The position numbers and the translations under genes are program-made. Shown piece after piece: positions 27,660 through 37,136 of a stretch of 64,000 bases of DNA (positions are counted from its first letter, which is position 1; every line of letters starts with the position of its first letter). Under the pieces are notes generated by a model. It was not told where the DNA came from and made no database searches. It saw only the letters and a program-made list of their open reading frames with translations. Source of the DNA: Cribrihabitans_A neustonicus (lineage in GTDB: Bacteria; Pseudomonadota; Alphaproteobacteria; Rhodobacterales; Rhodobacteraceae); assembly GCF_048820895.1 (NCBI RefSeq), contig NZ_JBMERQ010000002.1, positions 496,001 through 560,000 on the forward strand, read 5' to 3'.

Positions 27660-28529
27660 ATGCTGGAGCTTTTGGCGCAGACCGGCCTCAACGCCGTGTA
27701 TGCTGCGAGCTATATTTCCCTTGTCGCCGTAGGGCTTGTGCTGATCTTTGGGGTCATGGGGGTGATCAACTTCGCCCATGGCGAACTGTTCATGGCGGGC
27801 GCCTACGCTGTCGTGGCGCTTTATGCCGATCTGAATGTGCCCTTCTTCGTCGCCGTCGCCGCCGGGCTGCTGTTCGTGGGCTGCCTCGGCCTTCTGATGG
27901 AGCGCGCGCTGTTCCGGCCGCTGAAGAACAATCCGCTGGGCGGGCTGGTCGCCTCAATCGGCTTTCTGATGATCCTCCAGGCGCTGGCGGTGATGGGCTT
28001 TGGTGTGCGGATGGAGCATATCCCGCCGGTCACCCAGGAAGTCATTGCGTTTTCGGACAAGGTCCGGCTTCCGGTGGCGCGGCTTTACGTGATCGTGGCC
28101 GCCGTGGTGCTGCTGTCGGCGCTTTGGTACTTTCTGAAGCGGACCAAATTCGGCTGGGCCCTGCGCGCCTCCGCCCAGGACCCGGAAGCGGCGGCGCTGC
28201 AGGGGATTTCGATCACTCAGACCGCGCGCATCGCGATGTTCATCGGCGCCGGACTGGCTGGGATCGCCGGGGCGCTTACCGCGCCCTTGGTGTCGGTCAA
28301 CCCGCACATGGGGCATTCGGTGATCGTCACCGCCTTCATCGTCATCATCGTCGGCGGCGTCGGCTCGCTTGAGGGCGCCATCGTCGCCTCCGCCGCCTAT
28401 GCACTGGTGCATACCTTCGTGACCACCTTCTGGGACGGCGTCCTGGCTGACATCGTGGGCCTGTCGCTCATGCTTGTTGTGCTGATCGTGAAGCCGGCGG
28501 GCCTGTTTGGGAGAATGGACCGTGCCTAA
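27660..28529 (+). CDS. HAAT-type ABC transporter permease (LivH family), island copy
   Basis: 289 residues, about eight membrane segments. LivH signature GVINFAHGELFMAGAYAVV at about residues 37-55 and coupling loop WALRASAQDPEAAALQGI at about 161-178. It forms the pore with the following LivM subunit, whose GTG start overlaps its stop. This is a second, distinct HAAT system from the one at 7-12 kb. Confidence 0.92.
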   Translation: MLELLAQTGLNAVYAASYISLVAVGLVLIFGVMGVINFAHGELFMAGAYAVVALYADLNVPFFVAVAAGLLFVGCLGLLMERALFRPLKNNPLGGLVASIGFLMILQALAVMGFGVRMEHIPPVTQEVIAFSDKVRLPVARLYVIVAAVVLLSALWYFLKRTKFGWALRASAQDPEAAALQGISITQTARIAMFIGAGLAGIAGALTAPLVSVNPHMGHSVIVTAFIVIIVGGVGSLEGAIVASAAYALVHTFVTTFWDGVLADIVGLSLMLVVLIVKPAGLFGRMDRA

Positions 28530-29502
28530 ATTGCTGATCTGGATCGCGGCCCTCGCCGCGCTGGTTGCCCTGCCGCATGGGCTGAGCTTCTCGCAGCAGG
28601 AAATCCTGGTGTTCCTCACCATCAACGTGCTCTTGGTGGCGAGCTACCGGCTGCTCACGCTCACCGGGGAGTGGTCGCTGGGCCACGTGGTGATCATGGG
28701 GGTGGGCGCCTATACTTCGGCGCTCCTGACCAAGAAGCTGGGCGTTTACGTTCCCGTCTCGATGCTGCTCGGCGGGGCTGCCGCCGCGCTGATCGCAGTG
28801 CTCCTGTCCTTCCCGCTGTTCCGGATGAAAGGGTTTTATTTCCTGATCGGATCCTTCGCCGCGGGGGAAATCATCCGCCTCCTGTGGAAGCGCTTCCGCG
28901 ATCCCTTTGGCGGCGCCAAGGGGATCAAGGGGATCGACCCGATGCCGGACTTCTCGCTTGGCTTTTACCAGTTCGATTTCTTCGAACCCACGTCCTACTA
29001 CTACTTCGCCGGCGCCGTCGTGGCCGTCTGCCTCTGGATCCTGTGGCGGATCGAGAAATCGCCCGTCGGTCTCACCTTCCACGCAGTGCATTGGCAGGAC
29101 AAGCTGGCGCAGGCCTCGGGCGTGAATGTGCGGGCTTACCGGACGCTGGCCTTCGCCATCGCTTCCGGCTTTGCCGGTATCTCGGGCGGGCTGCTGGCGC
29201 ATTATGTCGGCACCATCAACCCCAGCGCCTTCGACATCGACCTCATGGTTTATGTGCTGACCTGGGCCATCGTCGGCGGCACCGCAACCTTCTACGGCCC
29301 TATCCTCGGCTGTGTGGTGCTGACGGTGCTGAACGAGATCGTGCTGCGTGAGCTCGGACTCGAGCAGATGCGGCCGCTGGTCTACGGCGCCATTATGATC
29401 CTGTCGATCCTGTTCCTGCCCAATGGCTTGGAGAGCATCGTGCAGAAACTCACCCCAAGACGTGCCCCAGACGGCGCGCCGGAACGGAGCCCGGCAGAAT
29501 GA
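28522..29502 (+). CDS. HAAT-type ABC transporter permease (LivM family), island copy
   Basis: 326 residues from a GTG at 28522, eight bases after GGGAG and eight bases inside the end of the LivH gene. Several membrane segments; LTLTGEWSLGHVVIMGVGAY is the family core. The substrate-facing loop FYQFDFFEPTSYYYFAG is rich in aromatic residues. The end overlaps the LivG start by ATGA. Confidence 0.9.
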   Translation: MPKLLIWIAALAALVALPHGLSFSQQEILVFLTINVLLVASYRLLTLTGEWSLGHVVIMGVGAYTSALLTKKLGVYVPVSMLLGGAAAALIAVLLSFPLFRMKGFYFLIGSFAAGEIIRLLWKRFRDPFGGAKGIKGIDPMPDFSLGFYQFDFFEPTSYYYFAGAVVAVCLWILWRIEKSPVGLTFHAVHWQDKLAQASGVNVRAYRTLAFAIASGFAGISGGLLAHYVGTINPSAFDIDLMVYVLTWAIVGGTATFYGPILGCVVLTVLNEIVLRELGLEQMRPLVYGAIMILSILFLPNGLESIVQKLTPRRAPDGAPERSPAE

Positions 29503-30255
29503 CGGATTTTCTCGAAGTTAAGGGCCTTACCATGCGATTTGGCGGGCTGACCGCGGTTGACGGGCTTTCCTTCAAGGTGGCGCATGGTTCGATCCATGGG
29601 CTGATTGGCCCCAACGGGGCGGGCAAGACCACGACGTTCAACATGATATCCGGCTTCTACACGCCGACCGCGGGGCAGGTGCTGCTTAGGGGCGAGGACA
29701 TCTCCGGCCTGCAGATGCACGAGGTCGCCCGGCGCGGGGTGGTGCGGACATTTCAGCATTCGACGCTCTTTGCCGAGCTGACGGTGCTGGAGAACGCGCT
29801 GGTCGGAACCCACATGCCATTCCGCCCCAATATCTTTGCCGCGATCATCGGCTGGGACCGGGAGGACCGCAGCGGTGCTGAGGCGCGGGCCAAGGAGGCG
29901 CTGGAGTTCTTCGGCCTGGATCACGTGATGCACGAGCGGGCGGGCGATCTGTCGCACGGCCACCAGCGGGCGCTCGGCATGGCGGTGGCTTATGCCAGCC
30001 ACCCGGATGTGATCCTGCTTGACGAGCCATTCACCGGCATGAACCCGGAAGAGACCCGGCAGATGATGGACCTGATGCTGAGGCTCAAGGCGGACGGCAT
30101 CACACTGTTGCTGGTCGAGCATGACATGCAGGCGATCATGGGGCTGTGCGACCGTATCACCTGTATGAGCTTCGGCAAGTTCCTGGCCGAGGGCGGGCCG
30201 CAGGAAATCCGCAACCATCCGGCGGTAATCGAGGCCTATCTGGGAGGCGCGCGCC

Positions 30256-30266
<11 letters not shown>
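29499..30266 (+). CDS. HAAT-type ABC transporter ATP-binding protein (LivG type), island copy
   Basis: 255 residues. Walker A GPNGAGKTTT at about 38-47, signature LSHGHQRALGMAVAYA, Walker B VILLDEPFTGMNPEE. ATGA overlap with the LivM gene and 11-base overlap with the LivF gene point to a single transcript. Confidence 0.92.
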
Positions 30267-30963
<697 letters not shown>

Positions 30964-30976
30964 GCGCGACGCAGAG

Positions 30977-31522
30977 ATGCGCACGGCGCGTGAAGCGGGC
31001 TGGCTGCGCCGGGACCTGCTGTGGGAGCGGCTGATGGAAGCCGGTTTGGCCGCCGCCGCCCGTGGTGCGGCAGGGGCGGCGCGCCGACGCTTCCGGCTGG
31101 CCCATCTTCTGGCTTGCGCGGGGTTTGCACCGGATGATCTGCGCCGGGCCTCCGCCGCGGCCAATCTGGCGATCCTGCACATGGCGGCCGGCCGGGCGGG
31201 CCGGGCCGAACGGTATCAGGCGCAGGCACTTGCGGTCTGGCGCGGGGCCGAGGATCAGGTGGCAGCGATGGCAGTGGCACCGCGCAGCCGTTCCTCGCTG
31301 TTTCACTTGCGGATGGAGGCGCTGCACCGCGACACTTACCACGCCAACCTGCGTACCCGCGTTCTCCGCATTACGTCCGAAGCTGAAGAGACCCTGCGGA
31401 GCCTCACCGCGCCGCTGCCCCCGGCGCACCGCCACGCCGCCCGCTGGCGCGGCGAAAAGCCCGCGGTCTTCGATGGTACCCGCAAGGTTCTGGGCGCGAG
31501 CCTGCTGATCCTCGACCGCTGA
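30977..31522 (+). CDS. Hypothetical Ala/Arg-rich helical protein behind the transporter
   Basis: 181 residues from an ATG 13 bases after livF; an ATG at 30914 inside livF is also in frame. Predicted helical with a TPR-like stretch (RRASAAANLAILHMAAGRAG), followed by a region around SLFHLRMEALHRDTYHANLR that could be a conserved core. No signal peptide or membrane segment. I do not know this family. Position suggests co-transcription with the transporter, and so a role in handling its substrate or in sensing. Confidence 0.6.
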   Translation: MRTAREAGWLRRDLLWERLMEAGLAAAARGAAGAARRRFRLAHLLACAGFAPDDLRRASAAANLAILHMAAGRAGRAERYQAQALAVWRGAEDQVAAMAVAPRSRSSLFHLRMEALHRDTYHANLRTRVLRITSEAEETLRSLTAPLPPAHRHAARWRGEKPAVFDGTRKVLGASLLILDR

Positions 31523-31782
31523 GCGCGGCGTCCAAGAGGGGCCGGCGAAGCCCGGGGCCTGTACTGCGGCGTTTCGCGCTCGCGGCTCGGCTGCCGGCGG
31601 CACAAGGAGGGGATGGGAGAGGCAGGGCGTTGCTCGGCCAGCCTGGCTGCCGTAGCGGCAGGGGTTGGGGGATTTGCGTAATGGCAGTAAAATAAGTTTC
31701 GCGAGGATCGTTGCGCCGGGAGCCGCTCCCGTGTATCAGCCGCAGCGCTCTTGTCACAGGCCGGAAACAAGGAAAAATAGAC

Positions 31783-32439
31783 GTGGCGAAACTGAAAGAA
31801 GACTCCGACGCAGTGGCGAACCCGCTTTCCCAAGACCCGCACCGGGTGCGCGAAGGCGCCGAGAAGGTGCTCGAAGTGGCGATCGGCCGCGAGGTGCGCT
31901 CGTTCCGCCGCCAGCAGGGCATAACCGTGGCCGACCTCGCCAATCTCACCGGCCTGTCGATTGGCATGCTGTCGAAGATCGAGAACGGCAATACCTCGCC
32001 CTCGCTGACCACGCTGCAGCTTCTGGCCAATGCTCTCAGCGTGCCGATCACATCCTTCTTCCGCCGTTTCGAGGAATCCCGCGAGGCGGTGCACACCAAG
32101 TCGGGCGAAGGCGTCGCCATCGAGCGCGCAGGCACCCGGGCAGGGCATCAGTACCAGCTCCTCGGCCATATCGGGGCCAATGCCTCGGGCGTGATGGTGG
32201 AGCCTTACATGATCACGCTGACAGAGGAATCGGACATCTTCCCCACCTTCCAGCACGACGGGATCGAGATGCTCTACATGCTGGAGGGCGAAGTGGACTA
32301 CCGGCACGGCGACAAGGTGTTCAAGCTGAAGCCGGGCGATACGCTGTTCTTCGATGCCGACGCCCCGCACGGTCCGGAAGGCCTGGTGAAACTTCCCGCC
32401 CGCTACCTGTCGGTCATCTCCTACCCGCAGTCGAACTGA
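31783..32439 (+). CDS. XRE-family regulator with C-terminal cupin domain
   Basis: 218 residues from a GTG at 31783, preceded by AAGGA. Helix-turn-helix VADLANLTGLSIGMLSKIEN at about 46-65 (XRE fold), then a cupin core (DGIEMLYMLEGEVDYRHGD, LKPGDTLFFDADAPHGPEG) that could bind a small ligand. Such XRE-cupin proteins often control local catabolic or amine genes. It ends convergently with dmmC. The 260 bases before it (31523-31782) hold a downstream tail with no recognised gene and a more AT-rich stretch near 31690-31710 that may be the promoter. Confidence 0.88.
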   Translation: MAKLKEDSDAVANPLSQDPHRVREGAEKVLEVAIGREVRSFRRQQGITVADLANLTGLSIGMLSKIENGNTSPSLTTLQLLANALSVPITSFFRRFEESREAVHTKSGEGVAIERAGTRAGHQYQLLGHIGANASGVMVEPYMITLTEESDIFPTFQHDGIEMLYMLEGEVDYRHGDKVFKLKPGDTLFFDADAPHGPEGLVKLPARYLSVISYPQSN

Positions 32440-32486
32440 CCCGTTCCTCCCGCCCGGGCCGGAACATTCTAAGAATGCCCCTCTCC

Positions 32487-32587
32487 GGTTGGGCCGCGCG
32501 CCGCGCTGCGCGCGACGCGCTTGCGTTCTGCGGCAGGGGTTCGGGCGGGCGGCCACAGTGCGCGCAAGCGCGCTGCCCGGCCCAACC
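32487..32587. repeat. Long imperfect inverted repeat between convergent genes
   Basis: GGTTGGGCCG (32487-32496) pairs with CGGCCCAACC (32578-32587), and inside it GCGCTTGCG (32517-32525) pairs with CGCAAGCGC (32563-32571). The 309-base gap 32440-32748 holds no gene; this cruciform-capable element and a GC-rich tail are all I see. It may be a bidirectional terminator for the XRE gene and dmmC, or a member of a repeat family. Confidence 0.55.
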
Positions 32588-32748
32588 CGGCACAGGGGGC
32601 AGGCGCAGCCTGGCGTCTGCCGCCGGGGCGGGAGCCGTTCCCTCACCCTGTACCCCGCGGCAAAAAGCTGCCGGTGGCGGAATGCGCACCGGCAGGTCAG
32701 AGGTCCCGGCCGGGGAAAAGGGGCCGGGGCTGGCAAGGGCGGCCGGCT

Positions 32749-33792
32749 TCAATCGTCGGGCCAGATGCCGTCCGAGGTCGGGCTGCCGTCGTCATATTGC
32801 GACAGCCATTCCACCATCAGCGGCCGGTTTGCGATGAAACCCTTATAGGTCGCGAGCTCTTCGGGCAGATCGCGGATCACCCGGTGCAGGCGGCGGCCCC
32901 ATTTCGGCACCTTGACCAGATCGTTGAAGCTGATCAGGTAGCAGCGGATCGGGAACACCAGCGCGTTCGACCGCGGCAGCCGGAAGAAGGTCTGCAGTTC
33001 GACCCGCAGGTGCTGTTTGGCGCCGATGTTCTCCATCGTGAGCCCCTGCTTCATCTCGCCCCATTTGTGATAGTTCTCAGGCGAGGTGTCGAGCAGCGGG
33101 TTGACCGTCATTGTCCAGTTCAGGCGCCGCGCGGGCTGGCCCTGCTGGATGTTCAAGAGGAATTTCAGCGCGCGCACGAAGATGCCCATCTCATGCGCCT
33201 TCGGCACCGGGGCGTGCCATTCGAAGAAGTTCATGCCGATGTCGAAATCCAGCGACCAGTCCGCCTGGGTGGTGACCATGCCGGCGTCCATCCACAGGTT
33301 GTCGTCGCGCTGGTCGAGCAGCGCAAAGTCGCCTTGGGTCTGGCGGGTGATGTATTCCATCGGCCCGTAGGGCAGGGTGCTGTCATCAAGGAAGGTGAAG
33401 GTGTCGTCGATGCCCAGCGGCTTGTTGATCCAGCGCCAGCGGTTTCCGTCCTTGTGCAGTTCGAACAGGTCCGGGTATTCGGCGGCCTTGGCCTCCATGA
33501 TCAGCTCGACCAGGTCCCAGCCCGCCAGGGTCATGTGCGGCAGCGACTGGCACCGCAGCGGATCATCGGCCAGCACCCGGGCGCGGTCCTTCATTTCCGA
33601 GACATAGTGCTCGTCCACGTCGAAGGTCCGTTCGAACACCGAGCCGGGCCGGTAGGACTTATGCGGCTCCATGTTGACGGAGTACATGTAGCTGTCTTCG
33701 TGGAACGGGAAGGGGAAGCGTTTGATCGCCCAGTCCGAGTTCCTGAAGGTGAAGTCGCCGTAGAAGGTTTCGTCGTTGAATTGAATGGTCAT
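32749..33792 (-). CDS. dmmC: Dimethylamine monooxygenase, haem subunit (DUF3445)
   Basis: 347 residues. Belongs to the DUF3445 / haem-dependent oxidative N-demethylase alpha family, in which a PAS-like fold holds the haem that oxidises a secondary amine. Conserved stretches include FPFPFHEDSYMYSVNMEPH near the N-terminus, then LPHMTLAGWDLVE and FRLPRSNALVFPIRCYLISF near the C-terminus. It would convert dimethylamine to methylamine and formaldehyde using electrons from DmmB. Last gene of dmmDABC, 11 bases after dmmB. Haem ligand not identified from sequence. Confidence 0.88.
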   Translation of the reverse strand: MTIQFNDETFYGDFTFRNSDWAIKRFPFPFHEDSYMYSVNMEPHKSYRPGSVFERTFDVDEHYVSEMKDRARVLADDPLRCQSLPHMTLAGWDLVELIMEAKAAEYPDLFELHKDGNRWRWINKPLGIDDTFTFLDDSTLPYGPMEYITRQTQGDFALLDQRDDNLWMDAGMVTTQADWSLDFDIGMNFFEWHAPVPKAHEMGIFVRALKFLLNIQQGQPARRLNWTMTVNPLLDTSPENYHKWGEMKQGLTMENIGAKQHLRVELQTFFRLPRSNALVFPIRCYLISFNDLVKVPKWGRRLHRVIRDLPEELATYKGFIANRPLMVEWLSQYDDGSPTSDGIWPDD

Positions 33793-33803
33793 GTCGTTCT
33801 TCC

Positions 33804-34769
33804 TCAGCGGTCCAGAACCAGTGTCTTGCCTTCGAAGCGCGACACGCAGGGCATGATGTGCTTGCCGCTGGCCTTCTGCTCGTCTGTCAGCCAGTGGTCG
33901 TTATGCAGGAACTTGCCGTCATAGCCGATGACATTGGTCTCACACTGGCCGCAGGCACCGCCGCGGCAGAGGTAGGGGGCGTCGATGCCGGCCGCTTCCA
34001 GCGCTTCCAGCAGCGATTGGTGCTCGCCGACCTGGACGATCTTGTTGGACACCGCGCATTTCACCTCGAAGGGCTTGCCGGAGGCCGGCGCGAGAAATTC
34101 CTCGGAATGCACGGTCTCGCGCGGCCAGCCCATTTCTGAGGCAGTGCCATGCACCCAGTTGATCATGCCCTTGGGCCCGCAGACGTAGACATGGGTGCCC
34201 AGCGGCTGGTTGGCGAGCAGGGTCTTGAGGCCGATCGCCTCATTCTGGTCGTCGTGGTAGACGTGGACTTTGCCCGGATAACGCTCGGAGAGCTCGTTGG
34301 CGTAGGTGCCCAGAGAGGCTGTTCGGACCGAGTAATGCAGCTCGAAATGCCCGCCCATCATCGAAAGCTGATGCATCTGCGCCATGAAGGGGGTGATGCC
34401 GATGCCGCCGGCCAGCATCAGGTGCTTCTTGGCGCGCAGATCCAGCGAGAACAGGTTCACCGGGTTGGAGATCACCATCTCCATGCCCTCTTTCACCTTT
34501 GTGTGCATGAATTTGGAGCCGCCGCGGCCTTGGTCGTCGCGGCGCACCGAAATGGTGTAGGCGCCGCGGTCCGCGGGGTTGGACATCAGCGAATAGGCGT
34601 TGAGCCGGGTGATATCGCCGTCCTGCATCTCCACCACGGTATGGGCGCCGCCCGAGAAGGTGGGCAGGACGCCGCCGCCGGTGCGGACGAATTTGAAGCG
34701 GGTGACCAGATCGTTGACCGGTTTGACCTCGGCCACGGTGACATTCAGTTTCGCGGTGCCAGCACTCAT
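33804..34769 (-). CDS. dmmB: Dimethylamine monooxygenase, reductase subunit (flavin plus 2Fe-2S)
   Basis: 321 residues from the ATG at 34769, overlapping the dmmA stop (ATGA). Phthalate-dioxygenase-reductase layout: flavin motif RLNAYSLMSNP at about 58-68, NADH-binding LAGGIGITPFMAQM at about 118-131, and a C-terminal plant-type ferredoxin (CRGGACGQC, with the fourth Cys in IMPCVSR). It passes electrons to the haem subunit. The longer open frame to 34895 lies inside dmmA and is not used. Confidence 0.88.
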   Translation of the reverse strand: MSAGTAKLNVTVAEVKPVNDLVTRFKFVRTGGGVLPTFSGGAHTVVEMQDGDITRLNAYSLMSNPADRGAYTISVRRDDQGRGGSKFMHTKVKEGMEMVISNPVNLFSLDLRAKKHLMLAGGIGITPFMAQMHQLSMMGGHFELHYSVRTASLGTYANELSERYPGKVHVYHDDQNEAIGLKTLLANQPLGTHVYVCGPKGMINWVHGTASEMGWPRETVHSEEFLAPASGKPFEVKCAVSNKIVQVGEHQSLLEALEAAGIDAPYLCRGGACGQCETNVIGYDGKFLHNDHWLTDEQKASGKHIMPCVSRFEGKTLVLDR

Positions 34770-35377
34770 TTGAACAGCTCCACTTTCTCGGGGATGTTGC
34801 CCGGGTCCTCGGCGTCCACCCGCACCCCCTGGAAGGCGGCGAGGCGGCGCGAGTAGTGATCGCGCACGAACAGGCTGAGGCCGCAGTGGCTGCATTCAAA
34901 CGGGTCGGTGGTGACGTCCTCGGTGATGCCCTTGCAGTGCACGCATTGCATGCGCCGCGCGGTGGAGCCGCGGTGTTCGGTCTGGATTGCGGTATGGGGG
35001 ATACCGGCCGCGGTGGCTTCTGCCATGGCCTGGCCCATCAGGCTTTCGGTGCCCGCGAGGTAGACCTGGGTGCCCATGTGGCAGTCCTGCAAAGCGCGGC
35101 GGATGCGGCTCTGCGCAGCCTCGTAGGAGGGCCCGCTGTAGAACTGGCCTGCGCCGAGTTCCTGCAGCTGGCTGCAGTAGGTGCTGCCAGTGGATTTGGG
35201 GATGTAAATGATGTGGGCCTTGGCCCAGAACTCCGGGACGTTAGAGCTCGCCAGCGCGAGAATGGCTTCGGCGCCTTCGGCATCGGCGATCATCAGATGG
35301 CCGCTGCCGGCGCGTGCTTCCAGCTCACCGTAGACGGGGCGGCTGAGGATCGAGGGTGGGAATTCGGTCTTGGGCAT
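34766..35377 (-). CDS. dmmA: Dimethylamine monooxygenase subunit DmmA (zinc-ribbon protein)
   Basis: 203 residues. C-terminal zinc ribbon CVHCKGITEDVTTDPFECSH region with two CxxC knuckles (about 159-180). The N-terminal part is a Rossmann-like region (HIIYIPKSTGSTYCSQLQEL) seen in the DmmA family, described as a subunit of the heterotrimeric enzyme. The exact role is unknown. It lies between dmmD (69-base gap with a hairpin) and dmmB (overlap). Confidence 0.85.
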   Translation of the reverse strand: MPKTEFPPSILSRPVYGELEARAGSGHLMIADAEGAEAILALASSNVPEFWAKAHIIYIPKSTGSTYCSQLQELGAGQFYSGPSYEAAQSRIRRALQDCHMGTQVYLAGTESLMGQAMAEATAAGIPHTAIQTEHRGSTARRMQCVHCKGITEDVTTDPFECSHCGLSLFVRDHYSRRLAAFQGVRVDAEDPGNIPEKVELFK

Positions 35378-35414
35378 TGGGTCGCTTTTCCTGCCGTCGG
35401 TGAACGAAAACGGA

Positions 35415-35432
35415 CGCCCCCGGTCAGGGGCG
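35415..35432 (-). other. Small hairpin between dmmD and dmmA
   Basis: CGCCCC (35415-35420) pairs with GGGGCG (35427-35432) over six bases. No T-run. It may tune the relative amounts of DmmD and DmmABC. Confidence 0.4.
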
Positions 35433-35445
35433 CCCGGGCGCAGGC

Positions 35446-36582
35446 TCAGCCTTTTGCGGTGCGGCGCTTCTTTTCCGGATCGTGGAAGGGCATTTCCGCG
35501 GCCACGCAGGGAATTTCGCCGCTGGCGTTCTTCACGGTCAGCTTCACGCCCGGCTCGGCGCAGTCGACCGGCATGCGGGCGATGCCGACATTGTGTTCGT
35601 TCAGGGGGGAGTACATGCCGATGGTGACGACGCCGACCTGCTTGCCGTCCTTAAGGAGCGGCGCGCCTTCTTCGGCCGGCTCGGTGCCTTCCAGCTTCAC
35701 GCCGTAGATCTTGAACCGCTCCTTGCCCTTCAGCCGGTAATGCTCCTCGGCGCCGCGGAAGCCGGTCTTGCCGGGGGAGACAGTGAAGTCGAGGCCCAGT
35801 TCCCACAAGGTGTCGCCGCACTTCTCATCCGGAAAGGGGTAGGTTTCGGAATTGTCATAGGGGAAGAACAGCAGGTAGCTTTCGGCGCGCAGGAGGTCGA
35901 GCGTGGTGAAGCGCGTCGGGATGATGCCCCAGGGCGCGCCCTTCTCCTCCAGGCTGTCCCAGATGTGCGGCGCGTCCTGGCCGCGGCAGAAGATCTCGTA
36001 GCCGCGCTCGCCGGTATAGCCGGTGCGGGAGATGGTCACCGGCTTGTCGAACAGCGTGGTGTGGATATGGCTGAAATAGGCTACATCGCGGATGCCCGGC
36101 ACGCCCTGCTCCTGCAGGAAATCCACCGCCAGCGGCCCTTGCAGCGAGATGTCGTGCAGATTGTCGTCGAAGCGGATGTCGACGTCGCGGCCCTGTGCTG
36201 CCATGGTAAGCTGCTCGTGGCCCTGGCCCGAGCCATGCACCACCATCCAGCTGTTCGGCCCCATCCGGTAGATCACGCAGTCGTCGACGAACTTGCCCTC
36301 GTCGTTCAGCATGCAGGCATAGGTGCTGCGGCCGGGCTTGATCTTTTCCACGTTTCGGGTGGTGGCGCGGTCGATCACGTGGCTAGCGTGCGGCCCGACG
36401 ATATGGACCTTTTTCAGGCCCGAAACATCCATGAAGCCCGCCTTGGTCCGGATCGCCATGTATTCCTCGGTCTGGTCCTTGTCGTAAGACCAGGCGGTGC
36501 CCATGCCGCTCCAGTCTTCGAGAGCCGAGCCCAGGGCCCGGTGGCGGTCGGCAAGGGTCGAAAAGCGCCAGGATGCAGTCAT
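35446..36582 (-). CDS. dmmD: Aminomethyltransferase-like folate protein of dimethylamine oxidation
   Basis: 378 residues from the ATG at 36582. GcvT-family fold: GLKKVHIVGPHASHVIDRAT near the N-terminus, GDKQ-type central region replaced by MVVHGSGQGHEQL, and the C-terminal SRTGYTGERGYEIFCRGQDA. In this family a folate-bound domain captures formaldehyde from the demethylase as methylene-tetrahydrofolate. In dmmDABC it is the first gene. Its upstream region carries the same operator pair as tmm. The open frame to 37032 is spurious. Confidence 0.85.
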   Translation of the reverse strand: MTASWRFSTLADRHRALGSALEDWSGMGTAWSYDKDQTEEYMAIRTKAGFMDVSGLKKVHIVGPHASHVIDRATTRNVEKIKPGRSTYACMLNDEGKFVDDCVIYRMGPNSWMVVHGSGQGHEQLTMAAQGRDVDIRFDDNLHDISLQGPLAVDFLQEQGVPGIRDVAYFSHIHTTLFDKPVTISRTGYTGERGYEIFCRGQDAPHIWDSLEEKGAPWGIIPTRFTTLDLLRAESYLLFFPYDNSETYPFPDEKCGDTLWELGLDFTVSPGKTGFRGAEEHYRLKGKERFKIYGVKLEGTEPAEEGAPLLKDGKQVGVVTIGMYSPLNEHNVGIARMPVDCAEPGVKLTVKNASGEIPCVAAEMPFHDPEKKRRTAKG

Positions 36583-36599
36583 TTTGCGAAGTCTCCCTA

Positions 36600-36646
36600 T
36601 TGGTGCGGACCAAAACTCTTGATTTGGTTCCTTTGGTCTGGTCCAG
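36600..36646 (-). promoter_or_regulatory. Operator pair in front of dmmD (TTGG-N6-CCAA)
   Basis: TTGGTGCGGACCAA (36600-36613) and TTGGTCTGGTCCAG (36633-36646), 33 bases apart start to start, with ATTTGGTTC between. The flank CTCCCTA and this layout match the tmm upstream region nearly base for base in the dyads while the coding regions are unrelated. The proximal dyad abuts the ribosome binding site. Confidence 0.65.
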
Positions 36647-36810
36647 TTAGCCAAGTGGAGCGCCTCTCTGTCAATCTTTTTTCCTGTTAGTGAAATGATT
36701 TTGCTGAAAGGGCTGGCGCTGCTTAGTTTTTTTGTGGGGAAATTCGCCGGTTCGGCGCGGGCCCAGTCGCGAAGCATAGGAAAGGACGCGCGCGGGGAGA
36801 GAGAATCACT

Positions 36811-36824
36811 CTGGTCCGGACCAG
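36811..36824. promoter_or_regulatory. Perfect palindrome CTGGTCCGGACCAG upstream of amt
   Basis: A 14-base perfect palindrome with the same centre and half-sites as the tmm and dmmD dyads (TGG-N6-CCA). It lies 228 bases from the dmmD start and 312 from amt, so it may loop to the dmmD sites or control another start. Confidence 0.55.
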
Positions 36825-37039
36825 TTTCACACGGCCCGGGGGCACCGGTGGGTCCGGTTCCGGCAATTGGCGTTTCCCGGCAGGTTTGCGGGCCGCTGCG
36901 CCGGAGCGGCTGCTGCTGCGGCGGTTCCTCGTTGCAGGATATGGGGTTAGTGCCCGTCGTCCGGGGTACAGCGGTATCCGGGACGGCGGGAGCATGCCGG
37001 CAAGAATTGCCTGACGGTGAAGTTATTTTCACATCATTA

Positions 37040-37069
37040 TTGACAGCATGGGGCCTGCGTCCGCAGTAT
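37040..37069 (+). promoter_or_regulatory. Possible sigma-70-type promoter of amt
   Basis: TTGACA (37040-37045), an 18-base spacer, and CAGTAT (37064-37069). The -35 is perfect, the -10 is weak. About 68 bases upstream of the start codon. No GG-N10-GC sigma-54 element was seen here. Confidence 0.4.
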
Positions 37070-37136
37070 CACCGTAAAATAATATTCCCTAGAGGCAATA
37101 AATGCCCGGGAAATAGCCAACAGGAGGGCTTTAGAC

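Larger units (their letters stand above)
36583..37136. promoter_or_regulatory. Divergent regulatory region between dmmD and amt
   Basis: 554 bases without a credible gene. It contains the dmmD operator pair (36600-36646), a perfect 14-base palindrome (36811-36824), and a promoter-like TTGACA-N18-CAGTAT in front of amt (37040-37069). The leader near 37020-37110 is AT-rich for this genome. Nothing else was recognised in the middle (36830-37030). Confidence 0.6.

Noticed and set aside
36583..37136. Sigma-54 promoter expected for an amtB-type gene
   Set aside because: A GGCAAGAATTGC-like string near 37000 has the wrong spacing between GG and GC; a TTGACA-type promoter fits better.
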